Positions 1 to 8,440 of a stretch of 64,000 nt of DNA are shown here, piece by piece. A program made the translations under genes and the position numbers. The first letter of the stretch is position 1. Each line of letters opens with the position of its first letter. Origin of the DNA: Paenibacillus pabuli NBRC 13638 (GTDB lineage: Bacteria; Bacillota; Bacilli; Paenibacillales; Paenibacillaceae); NCBI RefSeq assembly GCF_001514495.1, contig NZ_BCNM01000007.1:62001-126000 (forward strand), given 5' to 3'. The notes under the pieces are model-generated. The model saw only the letters and a list, made by a program, of their open reading frames with translations, was not told the origin of the DNA and made no database searches.

Positions 1-132
1 CCACATGATCGCTACAACCACAAGGAGAGCCAGGAGCCCCGAACTCCACCAAAATGAACTTCTTGGCTTCGCCCATCCTTTGCGTCGTTGTTCTTCCCGT
101 TTCATTTCCGGACGCCCCTCATGCTCTTCCAT
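1..132 (-). CDS. N-terminal part of a membrane-anchored protein (cut by window edge)
   Basis: Only the first 44 codons are in the window, read leftward off the edge. The start ATG (132-130) follows a G-rich ribosome binding site in the gap to the kinase gene. The visible protein has a charged, Glu/Lys/Arg-rich cytoplasmic stretch of about 25 residues, then a hydrophobic segment (about residues 27-44, SGLLALLVVVAIMW) that looks like a single signal anchor. It lies 78 bp downstream of the histidine kinase on the same strand, so it may be part of or regulated by that system. Such positions often hold an HtrA-type protease or a PepSY protein, but nothing visible here decides between them. Confidence 0.6.
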   Translation of the reverse strand, partial: MEEHEGRPEMKREEQRRKGWAKPRSSFWWSSGLLALLVVVAIMW

Positions 133-210
133 TTTGTTCCCCCCTTACTCACTCTCTTATAATCCGAAATCGTACTGTGTTTACCAGTATATAAGAGAAG
201 AATGAGAATT

Positions 211-1587
211 TCATGAGAGCGGCCCGTTCTGTAGGGATGTCGGCAAAATAATGGAAGCCTCGGTTCCTCTGCCCTCGGTACTGTTCAGTTCAATACGTGC
301 GCCCACGGCCTCGGCAATATCTTTGGCAAGGGACAGTCCCAAGCCCGAACCGCTTGTTCCGCCGCTGCGTGTTCTGGCCTGATCAACGCGATAGAATCGG
401 TCAAACACTTTGGACAATTCCTCTTCCCGCATGCCGATTCCCGTATCCACAATACGTATTCGACATTCCTGCCCCTTTGTCTCCAGCCTGACTTCAATGG
501 CATCCTCACTATACTTACGGGCATTGTCCAGCAAAATAAATAGCAGCTGCTTCAGCTTGCTCCCATCGCTAATCGCCCATATTCTGCCCGGATCGTCGCA
601 GTGCACTTCCCGATGGTAGGCTTCGTGAAATGCACGTGTGGTATCCAGCGCAAGCCGGGTGATATCCACCCGCTCCAGCTGCACATTCCACTGCTCTGGC
701 TGCTTCGCCAGCAATAGCAGCTGTTCGGTCATCTCCCGCATGCGCACGGATTCGGACAGAATGGCTTCCACCGCCTCGTCGAATACTTCGGGTCGATCCT
801 TACCCCTTCGTTGCAGCAGACTGGCATAACTTTCAATGATGGTGAGTGGTGTTTTCAGTTCATGAGAAGCATCAGAAACAAAGCGCTCCTGCCGCTCGAA
901 GTTGGATTCAAGCAGATCCATCATACGGTTGAACGTCTGCCCCATCGTTTTCAGCTCATCCTTCGATTTTTCGTCGAGCGGAAGCCGCTTGAACTGGCCG
1001 CTTGACTGAATATCACTCATCGTGCGTGTCATCTGCTGGATCGGCCGTGTCATCCGGTTCGCCAAAATACGACTGGAGATGATGGCTGGAATCAGCGCGA
1101 TGATGGTTACAGCAACCAGAACTGTACGAAGCACAGACAGGCGATTCTCGGTATCTTCAATGCTCTCGGTGACTTGTAGATTCACCACTTCCCCGTCCGG
1201 CCAGATCACTGGAACAGAGACCCAGACATAACCGATTTGCTCAACTTGGGTATACTCGGATTTCTTTTCACTTTCGTATTTGTAGGATAGCTTGCTCAGC
1301 TGCTCCTCTGCCGAGGTCGTCACCGGCGGGGAGCTGGTGCCGTCTTCATTGACGATTCGGAGCATGCCATCCAGCGGCGCGTAGGCCCGGAGCAAGTCGT
1401 CCGGCGGAATGGAGCCGGCAGACTGGCGCACTCCTTTTACAATAGACTCGGCCTCAGCTTCAACCCGCTTGATCTCGTTATCGATCGACATCCGTTCAAA
1501 CACGATATACACCGACAGGTTGACGGCAATCAGCAGCACGGCGAACAATACGGACGAGTATCCGTAAATTTTGCTGCGCAGACTCAT
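211..1587 (-). CDS. Sensor histidine kinase of an OmpR-type two-component system
   Basis: A 458-residue membrane kinase. A transmembrane helix lies at about residues 10-30, followed by an extracellular sensor region of about 120 residues. A second helix (about 153-173) leads into a HAMP linker. The HisKA phospho-acceptor motif SHELKTP puts the phosphorylated histidine at about 242. The ATPase domain follows with N-box (LLDNARKYS), DTGIGM, FDRFYR and GSGLGLSL. Layout and length fit the ArlS/YkoH-like group. The start overlaps the response regulator stop by 4 bases (ATGA), so the two are translationally coupled. The signal is not evident from the sequence. Confidence 0.93.
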   Translation of the reverse strand: MSLRSKIYGYSSVLFAVLLIAVNLSVYIVFERMSIDNEIKRVEAEAESIVKGVRQSAGSIPPDDLLRAYAPLDGMLRIVNEDGTSSPPVTTSAEEQLSKLSYKYESEKKSEYTQVEQIGYVWVSVPVIWPDGEVVNLQVTESIEDTENRLSVLRTVLVAVTIIALIPAIISSRILANRMTRPIQQMTRTMSDIQSSGQFKRLPLDEKSKDELKTMGQTFNRMMDLLESNFERQERFVSDASHELKTPLTIIESYASLLQRRGKDRPEVFDEAVEAILSESVRMREMTEQLLLLAKQPEQWNVQLERVDITRLALDTTRAFHEAYHREVHCDDPGRIWAISDGSKLKQLLFILLDNARKYSEDAIEVRLETKGQECRIRIVDTGIGMREEELSKVFDRFYRVDQARTRSGGTSGSGLGLSLAKDIAEAVGARIELNSTEGRGTEASIILPTSLQNGPLS

Positions 1588-2333
1588 ACTTGCTCCTTCA
1601 GGACGTAACCCACACCTCGAACCGTATGTATTAAGGGTGGTGTGAATCCGTTATCGACTTTTTTGCGCACATAACGGATATACACATCCACCACATTGGT
1701 ATCTCCATAATAATCGTATCCCCAGACAGCCTGAACAATCTGGTCCCGGCTGAGCACCTGGCGCTGGTTTTGCAGCAAATATACCAACAGATCGAACTCA
1801 CGCGGGGTAAGCTCAATTGGTTTACCATCCCGGGATACCTCGCGGGTTCCTTCATTTAGTTTTAAATTGCCTGCGGTGAGCCAGCCTGTCTTGTGTTCCG
1901 CCGTATGCTCCGACGACTCTGCCGTAACCCGTGTGACCGAAGAGGAGGATCGGGCAGCAGCCGATGCAGCACTCAGTCGCAGTGCCGCGCGCACTCTCGC
2001 GAGCAGTTCTTCAATGCGGAATGGCTTCGTGATGTAGTCGTTAGCACCGAGATCGAGTCCGGATACTTTGTCTTCCACAGAATCTTTGGCTGTAAGCATC
2101 AGAATGGGCACCATCGCATCTTTGGCTCGAATCCGCCGCAACACCTCAATCCCACTCAGACCCGGCAGCATAACATCCAGCAAGATCAGATCCCATTGTC
2201 CATCCACATACCTCTCCAGCCCTTCCGTTCCGCTGCCAGCCTTGCCTACCTGATATCCCTCGTACTGTAATTCCAGTTCAAGCAAACGTGCAATTTTGGG
2301 CTCATCCTCAATCACCAGCACGGCTTCGTTCAT
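1584..2333 (-). CDS. OmpR-family response regulator
   Basis: A 249-residue regulator with a receiver domain (acidic pocket at ED 9-10, phospho-acceptor Asp about 53 in LLDVMLPG, Lys in TKPF) and a C-terminal winged-helix domain (LTPREFDLLVYLLQN, VVDVYIRYVRKKV, IHTVRGVGYVL). The linker between them is longer than usual, about 45 residues, rich in Ala and Ser. It is first in an operon with the histidine kinase. A G-rich ribosome binding site precedes the ATG. Its targets cannot be read from the sequence, but the membrane protein gene after the kinase is a candidate. Confidence 0.94.
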   Translation of the reverse strand: MNEAVLVIEDEPKIARLLELELQYEGYQVGKAGSGTEGLERYVDGQWDLILLDVMLPGLSGIEVLRRIRAKDAMVPILMLTAKDSVEDKVSGLDLGANDYITKPFRIEELLARVRAALRLSAASAAARSSSSVTRVTAESSEHTAEHKTGWLTAGNLKLNEGTREVSRDGKPIELTPREFDLLVYLLQNQRQVLSRDQIVQAVWGYDYYGDTNVVDVYIRYVRKKVDNGFTPPLIHTVRGVGYVLKEQV

Positions 2334-2388
2334 GCAGAGCTTCCCCCTCTTTCCGTCATTTCATTCTCTCGTTATCATACAATACGAC

Positions 2389-3033
2389 TTACAAATTACC
2401 CAAGGCATCCTCTACCGTATCATCCCCGGCGATCAGATCAAAGGCCATCCGGTATGTCTTCTCTTCCTGAAGGGAAGCAGCGATGACACGAGCTACGTCC
2501 TCACGCGGGATATTTCCCGGTTCCAGGTCTGTTCCTACAGAAATTTTCCCGGTGCCCGGTTCATTTTTCAAACCGCCAGGACGGATAATGGTGTAATTCA
2601 GATCACTTGCAAACAACGCCCGATCGGCATAATGCTTCGCCACATAATAAGGCTTAATGGCATCTGACCATTTCTCCCGTTGATCTGCCCCAAACGCACT
2701 GACCAAAATGTACCTGGTAATTCCCTGCTGCTGTGCCGCCTCCATTGTTTTCACTGCACCATCCAGATCAATGAGCAATGTTTGATCTGCGCCCGTAGAT
2801 CCACCGGAACCCGCTGTAAATACAATCGCATTGTGATCCTTCATTGCCTCGGCCAGATCATCCACGCTGCCTTCCAAATCACCAATTACGACATCGGCAC
2901 CGATCTGTTTCAGTGCATCTGTCTGCTCCGGTTTGCGAATCATCGCGGTGACCTGATGTTTCCCTTCCTGCGCCAGCTGCTGGACCAGCAATTTGCCGAT
3001 TTGCCCGTTCGCTCCAATAACCAATACGTTCAT
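2389..3033 (-). CDS. NAD(P)-binding atypical short-chain dehydrogenase (YhfK/YwnB-like)
   Basis: A 214-residue protein starting with the Rossmann glycine motif GANGQIG. It continues with VIGDLEG, a VFTAGSGG strand-turn, YILVSAFGA, and a YYVAKHYAD segment with the Tyr-x-x-x-Lys pattern. These fit the atypical SDR (NmrA/NAD(P)H-binding) proteins such as Bacillus YhfK. The substrate is unknown; many relatives act as NAD(P)H-sensing or quinone-reducing proteins. GAGAGGAG precedes the start. It lies 55 bp upstream of the response regulator on the same strand, so cotranscription is possible but not shown. Confidence 0.85.
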   Translation of the reverse strand: MNVLVIGANGQIGKLLVQQLAQEGKHQVTAMIRKPEQTDALKQIGADVVIGDLEGSVDDLAEAMKDHNAIVFTAGSGGSTGADQTLLIDLDGAVKTMEAAQQQGITRYILVSAFGADQREKWSDAIKPYYVAKHYADRALFASDLNYTIIRPGGLKNEPGTGKISVGTDLEPGNIPREDVARVIAASLQEEKTYRMAFDLIAGDDTVEDALGNL

Positions 3034-3093
3034 ATGTCATTCTCCTCTCGGTTTTCCCTTTTATAAACTAGACTTGTCTTTAATATAAACGAA

Positions 3094-3117
3094 AGCCGAC
3101 GCTTCTAAGCGTCGGCT
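3094..3117. terminator. Perfect 9-bp hairpin near the 3' end of ndh
   Basis: AGCCGACGC and its exact reverse complement flank a 6-base loop. No long T-run follows on either strand, though the minus-strand continuation is T-rich. It lies just beyond the stronger ndh terminator and in front of the SDR gene, so it may be a backup terminator or an mRNA 5' structure. Confidence 0.4.
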
Positions 3118-3159
3118 GCTATGAAGGACTACCATTCACGCATCTACTGTGCTGCGGAT

Positions 3160-3190
3160 AAAAAAAGGCACCCCGGGAGGGGCGCCTTTA
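3160..3190 (-). terminator. Rho-independent terminator of yjlC-ndh
   Basis: Read on the minus strand, an 11-bp stem (AAAGGCGCCCC with GGGGTGCCTTT, one G-U pair) with a short loop is followed by a run of T. It lies about 20 bases after the ndh stop codon. Confidence 0.85.
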
Positions 3191-3210
3191 TGCTGCATGG
3201 TGTACAAGTA

Positions 3211-4392
3211 TTAGTAAGCCAGTGCAAACAAACCGTGAATATGAGCAAGGTAACGGATGTTACTTGCTTCTTTCATCATGGTTGCTGGCAGACCTTTCAG
3301 ACGAGTCTGGTTGCCACCGATCATGCCGACAGCATCCTTGCGACCCAGACTTCCCAGTGTACCGGAGAATACTGGTGTGAAAGATTCCATTGCGCCACCT
3401 TTGAACATTACGCCCAGGTTGTGACCAATGGTTTCACCCATTTGCCAAGCCAGTTGTGCTGTTGGAGGGTATGGACGAGCACCTTCGCTAGGGAAGACCA
3501 CTGCGCTGTCACCAGCAACAAACACGTCTTTATGGGATGTGGATTGCAGTACTTCCGTAACTTTTGCACGGCCACGATCCACTTCAATTCCGCTATTGGC
3601 AACAACTGCGTTACCTTGAACGCCGCCTGTCCATACGAGTGTGTTCGTAGGGATCGAGCTTCCGTCTTTCAGCAGAACTTCATTTTCTTTCATTTCGGTA
3701 ATCGCTACGCCAACGATGAAGTTAACGCCACGTTTTTCCAGACTCGATTTTGCACGCTCAACCAGTTCTGGCGGGAATCCTGCCAGGATGGAAGGACCTG
3801 CTTCAACCGTGTACAGGGAAACTTCTTTGAAGTCGATCCCTTTTTCTTGGCATACAGCCGGAAGAAGGTCAGCGAATTCACCAACAAGCTCGATACCTGT
3901 CAAACCACCGCCACCGATAACAAACGTAGCGTCTGCTTTGTTGCCGGATTGTTTGTAAGCATCCAAACGAGCTTCCACGTGTGCACGAATGCGGTTAGCA
4001 TCGCTAACGGATTTCAGCGTGAAGCTGTACTCCTGCAATCCCGGAATTCCGAAGAATGCCGTTTCACTGCCCAAGGCAACAACGAGTGCATCGTAAGAGT
4101 AAGTAGAACCGCTGGTCATGAGAACTTTTTTCTCGTCCGGCTTGATTGTATCCACCGTATCGATTTTCAGGTTCACATTTTTGCCACGCAGCAATTTTTC
4201 GAGTGGAAGAGCAACTGCTTTTTCAGCAATGCTTCCCGCTGCAAGACGGTGCAGTTCCGTAATAATTTGGTGCGTAGGGTAACGGTTCACGACTGTAATA
4301 GTCGCTTCCTCTGGTGTCAGGTATTGACGCGCAGTCAGCGCAGTCAACAGACCACCGTAACCTCCGCCCAAGATCAAGATTTGCTTCGACAT
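3211..4392 (-). CDS. ndh: Type II NADH:quinone oxidoreductase
   Basis: A 393-residue single-subunit flavoprotein that oxidises NADH and passes electrons to menaquinone at the membrane face without pumping protons. The FAD-binding Rossmann motif ILGGGYGGLLTAL is at the N terminus. A second dinucleotide-binding motif, VIGGGGLTGIELVGEFADL, is mid-protein for NADH. The VFVAGDSA motif near residue 300 contacts FAD, and PPTAQLAWQMG follows. The ATG at 4392 is preferred over the in-frame ATG at 4398, because GGAGG sits 6 bases before 4392 but touches 4398. It follows yjlC by 23 bases, the same order as the Rex-controlled yjlC-ndh operon of Bacillus subtilis, and a strong terminator closes the operon. 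Confidence 0.95.
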   Translation of the reverse strand: MSKQILILGGGYGGLLTALTARQYLTPEEATITVVNRYPTHQIITELHRLAAGSIAEKAVALPLEKLLRGKNVNLKIDTVDTIKPDEKKVLMTSGSTYSYDALVVALGSETAFFGIPGLQEYSFTLKSVSDANRIRAHVEARLDAYKQSGNKADATFVIGGGGLTGIELVGEFADLLPAVCQEKGIDFKEVSLYTVEAGPSILAGFPPELVERAKSSLEKRGVNFIVGVAITEMKENEVLLKDGSSIPTNTLVWTGGVQGNAVVANSGIEVDRGRAKVTEVLQSTSHKDVFVAGDSAVVFPSEGARPYPPTAQLAWQMGETIGHNLGVMFKGGAMESFTPVFSGTLGSLGRKDAVGMIGGNQTRLKGLPATMMKEASNIRYLAHIHGLFALAY

Positions 4393-4415
4393 ATCCATCC
4401 TCCGTTCTTCTAATC

Positions 4416-4862
4416 TTAACGTTGCTGTTGTTGACGCTCGTTCAGGATGCTCAGGAATGATTGAGCAAAACGCAGCGTTTGTTGTACGTTTGGATCTTTA
4501 AGCATTTTGAGCATAGCGAACAAACCAACCGAAGTTTGCTCGGCTTGCGCACGATCACTCGCTTCGATGGCAGCAGAAGCTACCCCTTTAGCTTTGTCTA
4601 CAACAGGCTTAGCAAACTCACCCATTGCGCTCATTGTGTCGCTGATCAGAACTTTGTCTGTAGCTACGCTTTGTGCAAAGTCATAAGCTTTGGTCATTGC
4701 AGTGACCATTTCAGCCAGTTTAGGCAGGTTCTCCACCAGAACGGTCAGAGACTCCTGTACCTCAGGCTTCATCAGTTGATCCAGTACGTCCAAGGACTGG
4801 CGTTGGGAAACGTCGGCACCTTCTGTAACCGGCACCTCTTGTTGAGTAGGCGATTGTGACAT
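4416..4862 (-). CDS. yjlC: DUF1641 protein, first gene of the ndh operon
   Basis: A 148-residue, mostly helical DUF1641 protein without membrane segments. Recognisable stretches are LDQLMKPEVQESL, TKAYDFAQSV and the C-terminal DPNVQQTLRFAQSFL. Relatives sit beside ndh or formate dehydrogenase genes, and the pairing with ndh matches B. subtilis yjlC. The role is unknown; a scaffold or partner of the membrane-bound dehydrogenase is an inference. The frame is open further upstream, but the ATG at 4862 is chosen because AAAGGAGG lies about 10 bases before it and the upstream residues look non-coding. A leader of about 290 bases separates it from the predicted promoter. Confidence 0.88.
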   Translation of the reverse strand: MSQSPTQQEVPVTEGADVSQRQSLDVLDQLMKPEVQESLTVLVENLPKLAEMVTAMTKAYDFAQSVATDKVLISDTMSAMGEFAKPVVDKAKGVASAAIEASDRAQAEQTSVGLFAMLKMLKDPNVQQTLRFAQSFLSILNERQQQQR

Positions 4863-5151
4863 AAGAGAAAGTCCTCCTTTACTTTGGGATAGAAGTCCGC
4901 GACTTTCATGATGCCTGTCAAGCAGAGCCGAACCACAAATACAACCAATACAACTAAATGTACCAAATTTCACACAATAGAATAAGCATAGCCCAAAGGC
5001 CGCTTCCACATCGTGCATTGTATCTTGGGTCTATTGCGGACAACAGGTGTTGACGCAAAACGACAAGCAGGCCGAAACCGAACTCTATACCCCTATATTA
5101 CACCTCTTACACATGAACATGAAAAAGAAATTTTTTACACTTGTGAAGATA

Positions 5152-5169
5152 TTGTGAACATTGTAACAA
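5152..5169 (-). promoter_or_regulatory. Candidate Rex operator overlapping the yjlC-ndh -10 box
   Basis: The 18-base site reads TTGTTACAATGTTCACAA on the minus strand. It fits the Rex pattern TTGTGAA-N4-TTCACAA with a perfect right half and 5 of 7 matches on the left. A further exact half-site, TTCACAA, lies at 5141-5147. Rex represses respiratory genes when NADH is low relative to NAD+, and yjlC-ndh is a known Rex target in B. subtilis. Confidence 0.65.
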
Positions 5170-5187
5170 AATCGATTTTTTTGTCAA
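5160..5187 (-). promoter_or_regulatory. Sigma-A-type promoter of yjlC-ndh
   Basis: On the minus strand, TTGACA (5187-5182), a 16-base spacer and TACAAT (5165-5160). The Rex-type palindrome covers the -10 element, a geometry that suits repression. The rest of the 4863-5458 gap holds the long leader and a separate palindrome at 5240; no gene was found in it. Confidence 0.7.
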
Positions 5188-5239
5188 GCATTGAGCCCAG
5201 GGTTAAACCACATATCCTCCTGCACAGGATCTGAACTTC

Positions 5240-5253
5240 TACCACATGTGGTA
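5240..5253. promoter_or_regulatory. 14-base perfect palindrome upstream of the ndh promoter
   Basis: TACCACATGTGGTA is fully self-complementary and is flanked by CTTC and GAAG, which extend the symmetry with one extra base. It lies about 50 bases upstream of the yjlC -35 box. It could be a second operator, but the binding protein is unknown. Confidence 0.35.
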
Positions 5254-5458
5254 TGAAGACAAGATCACATAGGGCCATATATGCGATATGTACACAAGGG
5301 AGGATTTTTTAAACCAAATGCTCAGGAATTCTTTTCCAAAACCATGAATTTCATGCAACGATTTTGGTCACTGTCGTTATTATGCAGCTAGGGGTGCAGG
5401 CTTATTCCTGAATGACATCATTTCTTGTCCAAGTATGAACCTCTCCTGGCTTGAATGC

Positions 5459-5501
5459 AAAAAAAACAGAAAGAAGGCCAGACCGATCGTCCTGCCTCCT
5501 T
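5459..5501 (-). terminator. Terminator of the BtrH/sigma-factor operon
   Basis: On the minus strand, an imperfect stem of about 12 bp (AAGGAGGC-GGAC arm) with a GATCG loop is followed by TCTG and a run of eight T. It lies about 45 bases past the sigma factor stop. Confidence 0.7.
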
Positions 5502-5545
5502 GATATGTGTTTCACTGTTCGCCCGATCTGATCGTAACATTTAGG

Positions 5546-7339
5546 TCACACCATAACTATTTCTGGAGAATGCTGAGACATTCCTTCAAGCAGCGATTCT
5601 ATCGCAACGACCGCTGCTCGCTCCAATTCCTCCACCTCCAGAAGTATCGAGATAGCCTGCTTTCCCTGAAGCTTCTCGTTTGGCTTTCCTCCTTCGGGAA
5701 AAGGAAAACACTGCTTGAGCATGTTTAACCTTTGGGACATGATTCGATATAACTCTTCTGCCTCGCGACAGTATGGAATCAAGCTGGTGTAACGTGGATT
5801 CGAAGCCCACTTTAGAGAAAGCTCTTTGAAAAACTCGCCGGCGTATCGTCTTGCATCCCACAACACGGCAATGTTATAGGCATGACCATTCGGTTCTACC
5901 CGTCCATGTTCTAAGGCTTCTCTCCAAACCGCATAGGCAGCCAAACCACTGACTGTGTTCGGCAAGGTATACGGGTCCTTCCCACCATAATGAGCCAAAA
6001 CAGCTGTCAGTGCCGCACGCAAGTCCATTTCTCGTGTCATGCCATCTGATTCTGCTGCCAGCACAAATACTTCCTGATTCACTCCTCGGCCTACATGATC
6101 ATAGGGAAATGCTCCTGATTTAATGAAATCAGCACCGTATAGGGTCCGAACTGCATCATCATAGCCATAAACTAAACCGAATTCGGGAATATTCAGGTCC
6201 CACACCACTGCCGGTATTCCCCGATGAATGGAGTAACGAATCAGGGAGAGGGCCCGAACCAGCCTTGAATTCAGTAATCTTTTCCCCTTCGCTTTCTCCT
6301 CCAGCATCAAAGGATCGACCAGATTCGCATTGAGCCCCGCTTCGCTCGCCAAAGCCTCAACCGCATGGAAATGATAACCCATATACTGCAGCCCTCTGGT
6401 AAGCACCTCTTTGAAGTTATAAGCGGTGGGGCCAGCGATATGTATGTCCTGAGGTAGGATGGTCAAGCGAAAAGAAAGTCCGCTCATCCCCATAACCATG
6501 GGGAGAGACGGAGATGGACCGATATAACCTAACATCTCGTGAATGGATGCTGCTGCCGAGTTCCAGGTTTGGGGGTCCCGAAAAGAAAGGGGTTCCTCCA
6601 GAATCACTCGATCTTGCCCGATTGAATTCCACTCTGCCAGCATTTCTTCTACAGATAAATGAATATGAAGCTGCGACACTTTTTTACGTGAACGGGATAG
6701 AATTTGATACACATTGGCACTTGTCAGATTGAATCTGCAAGCCATTTCTTGCGGTGACAGCTGCTCCATCCAATACGAGGTGAAGACCTGCTGCTCTCTC
6801 TTATTCAGACAACCCAGCAGCTTATGGAGATTATTTCTCATTTCCTGCTGAGCAACAGCTTGATACGGATCATAGTCTGCTTCCTGCGATCTCCGATCGG
6901 GGTCGTTCAGAAGATGATTCAGCGTCATGTCGAGCGAGTCTTGATCGCTCCATGAGGCATCATCGGCTCCAAATGCAAAGAACGAAGAAAAGTGTTGTTC
7001 CAGCTGCTGTTCTCGGCGTTGCATATGTGAGTACGCCTGATTACGCACAATGCGCTGCATCCAGGCCATAAAACGCTCGGCATTCTGAAGCTGTCCCACA
7101 TGAATGAACGCGCGAATAAGCCCATCCTGTAAGATGTCTTCTGCGAGATAAGAATCATGTGTAAGTGCTCGCACATAACGGAACAACTGCCCCCGGTAAC
7201 GGTGAATCAACTCACCAAAGGCCTCTGTATCCCCAGTTTGGGCTCGTCGGACAAGCGCAATGTCCGACTCCTTTTGGCGATTTCCGAATGTCTCATCTTC
7301 CACTGGCCTGATATGGTGATTGTCAGCTAGTTCATCCAT
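5546..7339 (-). CDS. ECF-like sigma factor with a long BtrH/C39-like C-terminal domain
   Basis: 597 residues, about three times a normal ECF sigma factor. Sigma region 2 spans about residues 28-108 (FGELIHRYRGQLFRYVRAL, AEDILQDGLIRAF, FMAWMQRIVRN). Region 4 spans about 168-222 (CLNKREQQVFTSYW, LSPQEMACRFNLTSANVYQIL). The remaining 370 residues resemble the N-terminal domain of butirosin protein BtrH and related papain-fold proteins: GMSGLSFR at 284-291, AGPTAYNF, then GIPAVVWDLNIPEFGLVYGYDD. No Cys stands where the catalytic one would be expected, so a sensory or binding role is inferred. GGGAG lies 7 bases before the ATG. The gene follows a stand-alone BtrH-like gene by 37 bases. No anti-sigma gene is adjacent. 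Confidence 0.85.
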   Translation of the reverse strand: MDELADNHHIRPVEDETFGNRQKESDIALVRRAQTGDTEAFGELIHRYRGQLFRYVRALTHDSYLAEDILQDGLIRAFIHVGQLQNAERFMAWMQRIVRNQAYSHMQRREQQLEQHFSSFFAFGADDASWSDQDSLDMTLNHLLNDPDRRSQEADYDPYQAVAQQEMRNNLHKLLGCLNKREQQVFTSYWMEQLSPQEMACRFNLTSANVYQILSRSRKKVSQLHIHLSVEEMLAEWNSIGQDRVILEEPLSFRDPQTWNSAAASIHEMLGYIGPSPSLPMVMGMSGLSFRLTILPQDIHIAGPTAYNFKEVLTRGLQYMGYHFHAVEALASEAGLNANLVDPLMLEEKAKGKRLLNSRLVRALSLIRYSIHRGIPAVVWDLNIPEFGLVYGYDDAVRTLYGADFIKSGAFPYDHVGRGVNQEVFVLAAESDGMTREMDLRAALTAVLAHYGGKDPYTLPNTVSGLAAYAVWREALEHGRVEPNGHAYNIAVLWDARRYAGEFFKELSLKWASNPRYTSLIPYCREAEELYRIMSQRLNMLKQCFPFPEGGKPNEKLQGKQAISILLEVEELERAAVVAIESLLEGMSQHSPEIVMV

Positions 7340-7376
7340 GTGTATCTCCCTTTCTCATAGCCTTGCTTCACGTACA

Positions 7377-8309
7377 TTACTCCATCTTCAAAATAGCAGC
7401 TTGGATCAGGGCTTCCGTCTCCGCGAGTGCCATCATGATAGTCGCAGCAGCCCCCCAGTTCCGGGAGACAAGACGGGATTGGCATTCCCCGAATTGACGG
7501 GATTGTGCGTACTTCAAAGCAGAAAGATCGGAATCAATGCTTTTAAAATACAAACCATAATCATGGGCACGACGAGCGCCTACTGGCAGAGCAAAATACA
7601 CATAATGAGCCCACTCATTACCATCGATTGCTCCAGCACGAACCTGTTCAGCCTTATGCACAATTGCTGAAGCTCCGGTTCGCCCCTCATGTGACGCAGT
7701 ATCATGAAGTTGTTCTGTAACCGTTGATTTAAACCAGGCACACGCCCGACGATCGATCTCTTTAAGATCAGGCTGTTCAATGCGTTCTGGATTCCACCAT
7801 CGTCGATACACACCGCTGCTCCACGGGAATTCAGACTTCCAAGCGTCCTCAAGTTTATCCAGTGTCAGGAAGACATTCGGGAATCCAGCCGGGTCATGCA
7901 GGCATATTTCATCGCCCTCCATGCTCAACGCCACTACATAATGATCGCAACCACCCAGGTTGGGAGAGTTGGGATTGTAGACGAGTTTGCCCATATCCAG
8001 CGGACCCATCATCACAGGACCCTGCTTCAAAGCCTCTCTTAGCTCATCTACAGGCATCTCTGTACCCCGTGATTGCACACTTTCGCGCACATTAAATCCC
8101 AGAATGCTCATCGCCTTGCTGATGGCCAGATCAGGACTAGAGGTACAGTTATCGAAGAAAAGAATATTTTCCTGCGTTCGAAAGGCCCCTAGTGAAAAGC
8201 CACCGATGGTTTCAAGCAGACCAGGGTCTACCTTCTCTCCAATGGAAGACAGCAGCATGGCTGCTGAATTGGCGTAGCAATACGCACCATTTCCAACATA
8301 ATTACTCAT
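7377..8309 (-). CDS. BtrH-like papain-fold protein (acyltransferase or peptidase C39 relative)
   Basis: 310 residues with no signal peptide or membrane segment. The first half matches my recollection of BtrH, which transfers an acyl group in butirosin synthesis: GGFSLGAFR at 36-44, then MGPLDMGKLVYNP and DHYVVAL, and CLHDPAGFPNVFLTLDKLEDAW. Cys11 (AYCYANS), His123 and Asp139 could form a papain-type triad. The C-terminal third (about 215-310) is helical and of unknown role. The ATG at 8309 is chosen because GAGAGG lies 10 bases upstream and intervening ATGs run into stops; the frame remains open further upstream. It is the first gene of a two-gene operon with the sigma factor. Its substrate is not known. 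Confidence 0.75.
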   Translation of the reverse strand: MSNYVGNGAYCYANSAAMLLSSIGEKVDPGLLETIGGFSLGAFRTQENILFFDNCTSSPDLAISKAMSILGFNVRESVQSRGTEMPVDELREALKQGPVMMGPLDMGKLVYNPNSPNLGGCDHYVVALSMEGDEICLHDPAGFPNVFLTLDKLEDAWKSEFPWSSGVYRRWWNPERIEQPDLKEIDRRACAWFKSTVTEQLHDTASHEGRTGASAIVHKAEQVRAGAIDGNEWAHYVYFALPVGARRAHDYGLYFKSIDSDLSALKYAQSRQFGECQSRLVSRNWGAAATIMMALAETEALIQAAILKME

Positions 8310-8440
8310 ATCATAACATCCTCTCATTCCCTTAATGAAGCACGCTGTGGTGCAGTGCCTATACCTATACTGACTCTCCGCACAGATCATTTCTGACACA
8401 ATATCCAAAAGACATTTTCAGCCCGCATGAAATAGCGAAC

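Noticed and set aside
3121..4413. Long open frame (about 430 codons) on the plus strand opposite ndh
   Set aside because: It is antisense to a clear type II NADH dehydrogenase, rich in Cys, Phe and His as expected from a shadow frame, and has no family resemblance or ribosome binding site.
4863..5018. N-terminal extension of the DUF1641 gene to 5018
   Set aside because: The ATG at 4862 has an excellent ribosome binding site; the extension is Cys-rich and unlike the family.
5300..5400. Possible tiny plus-strand peptides after GGGAGG near 5300
   Set aside because: They are 9 and 15 codons long, poorly spaced from the site and with no supporting context.
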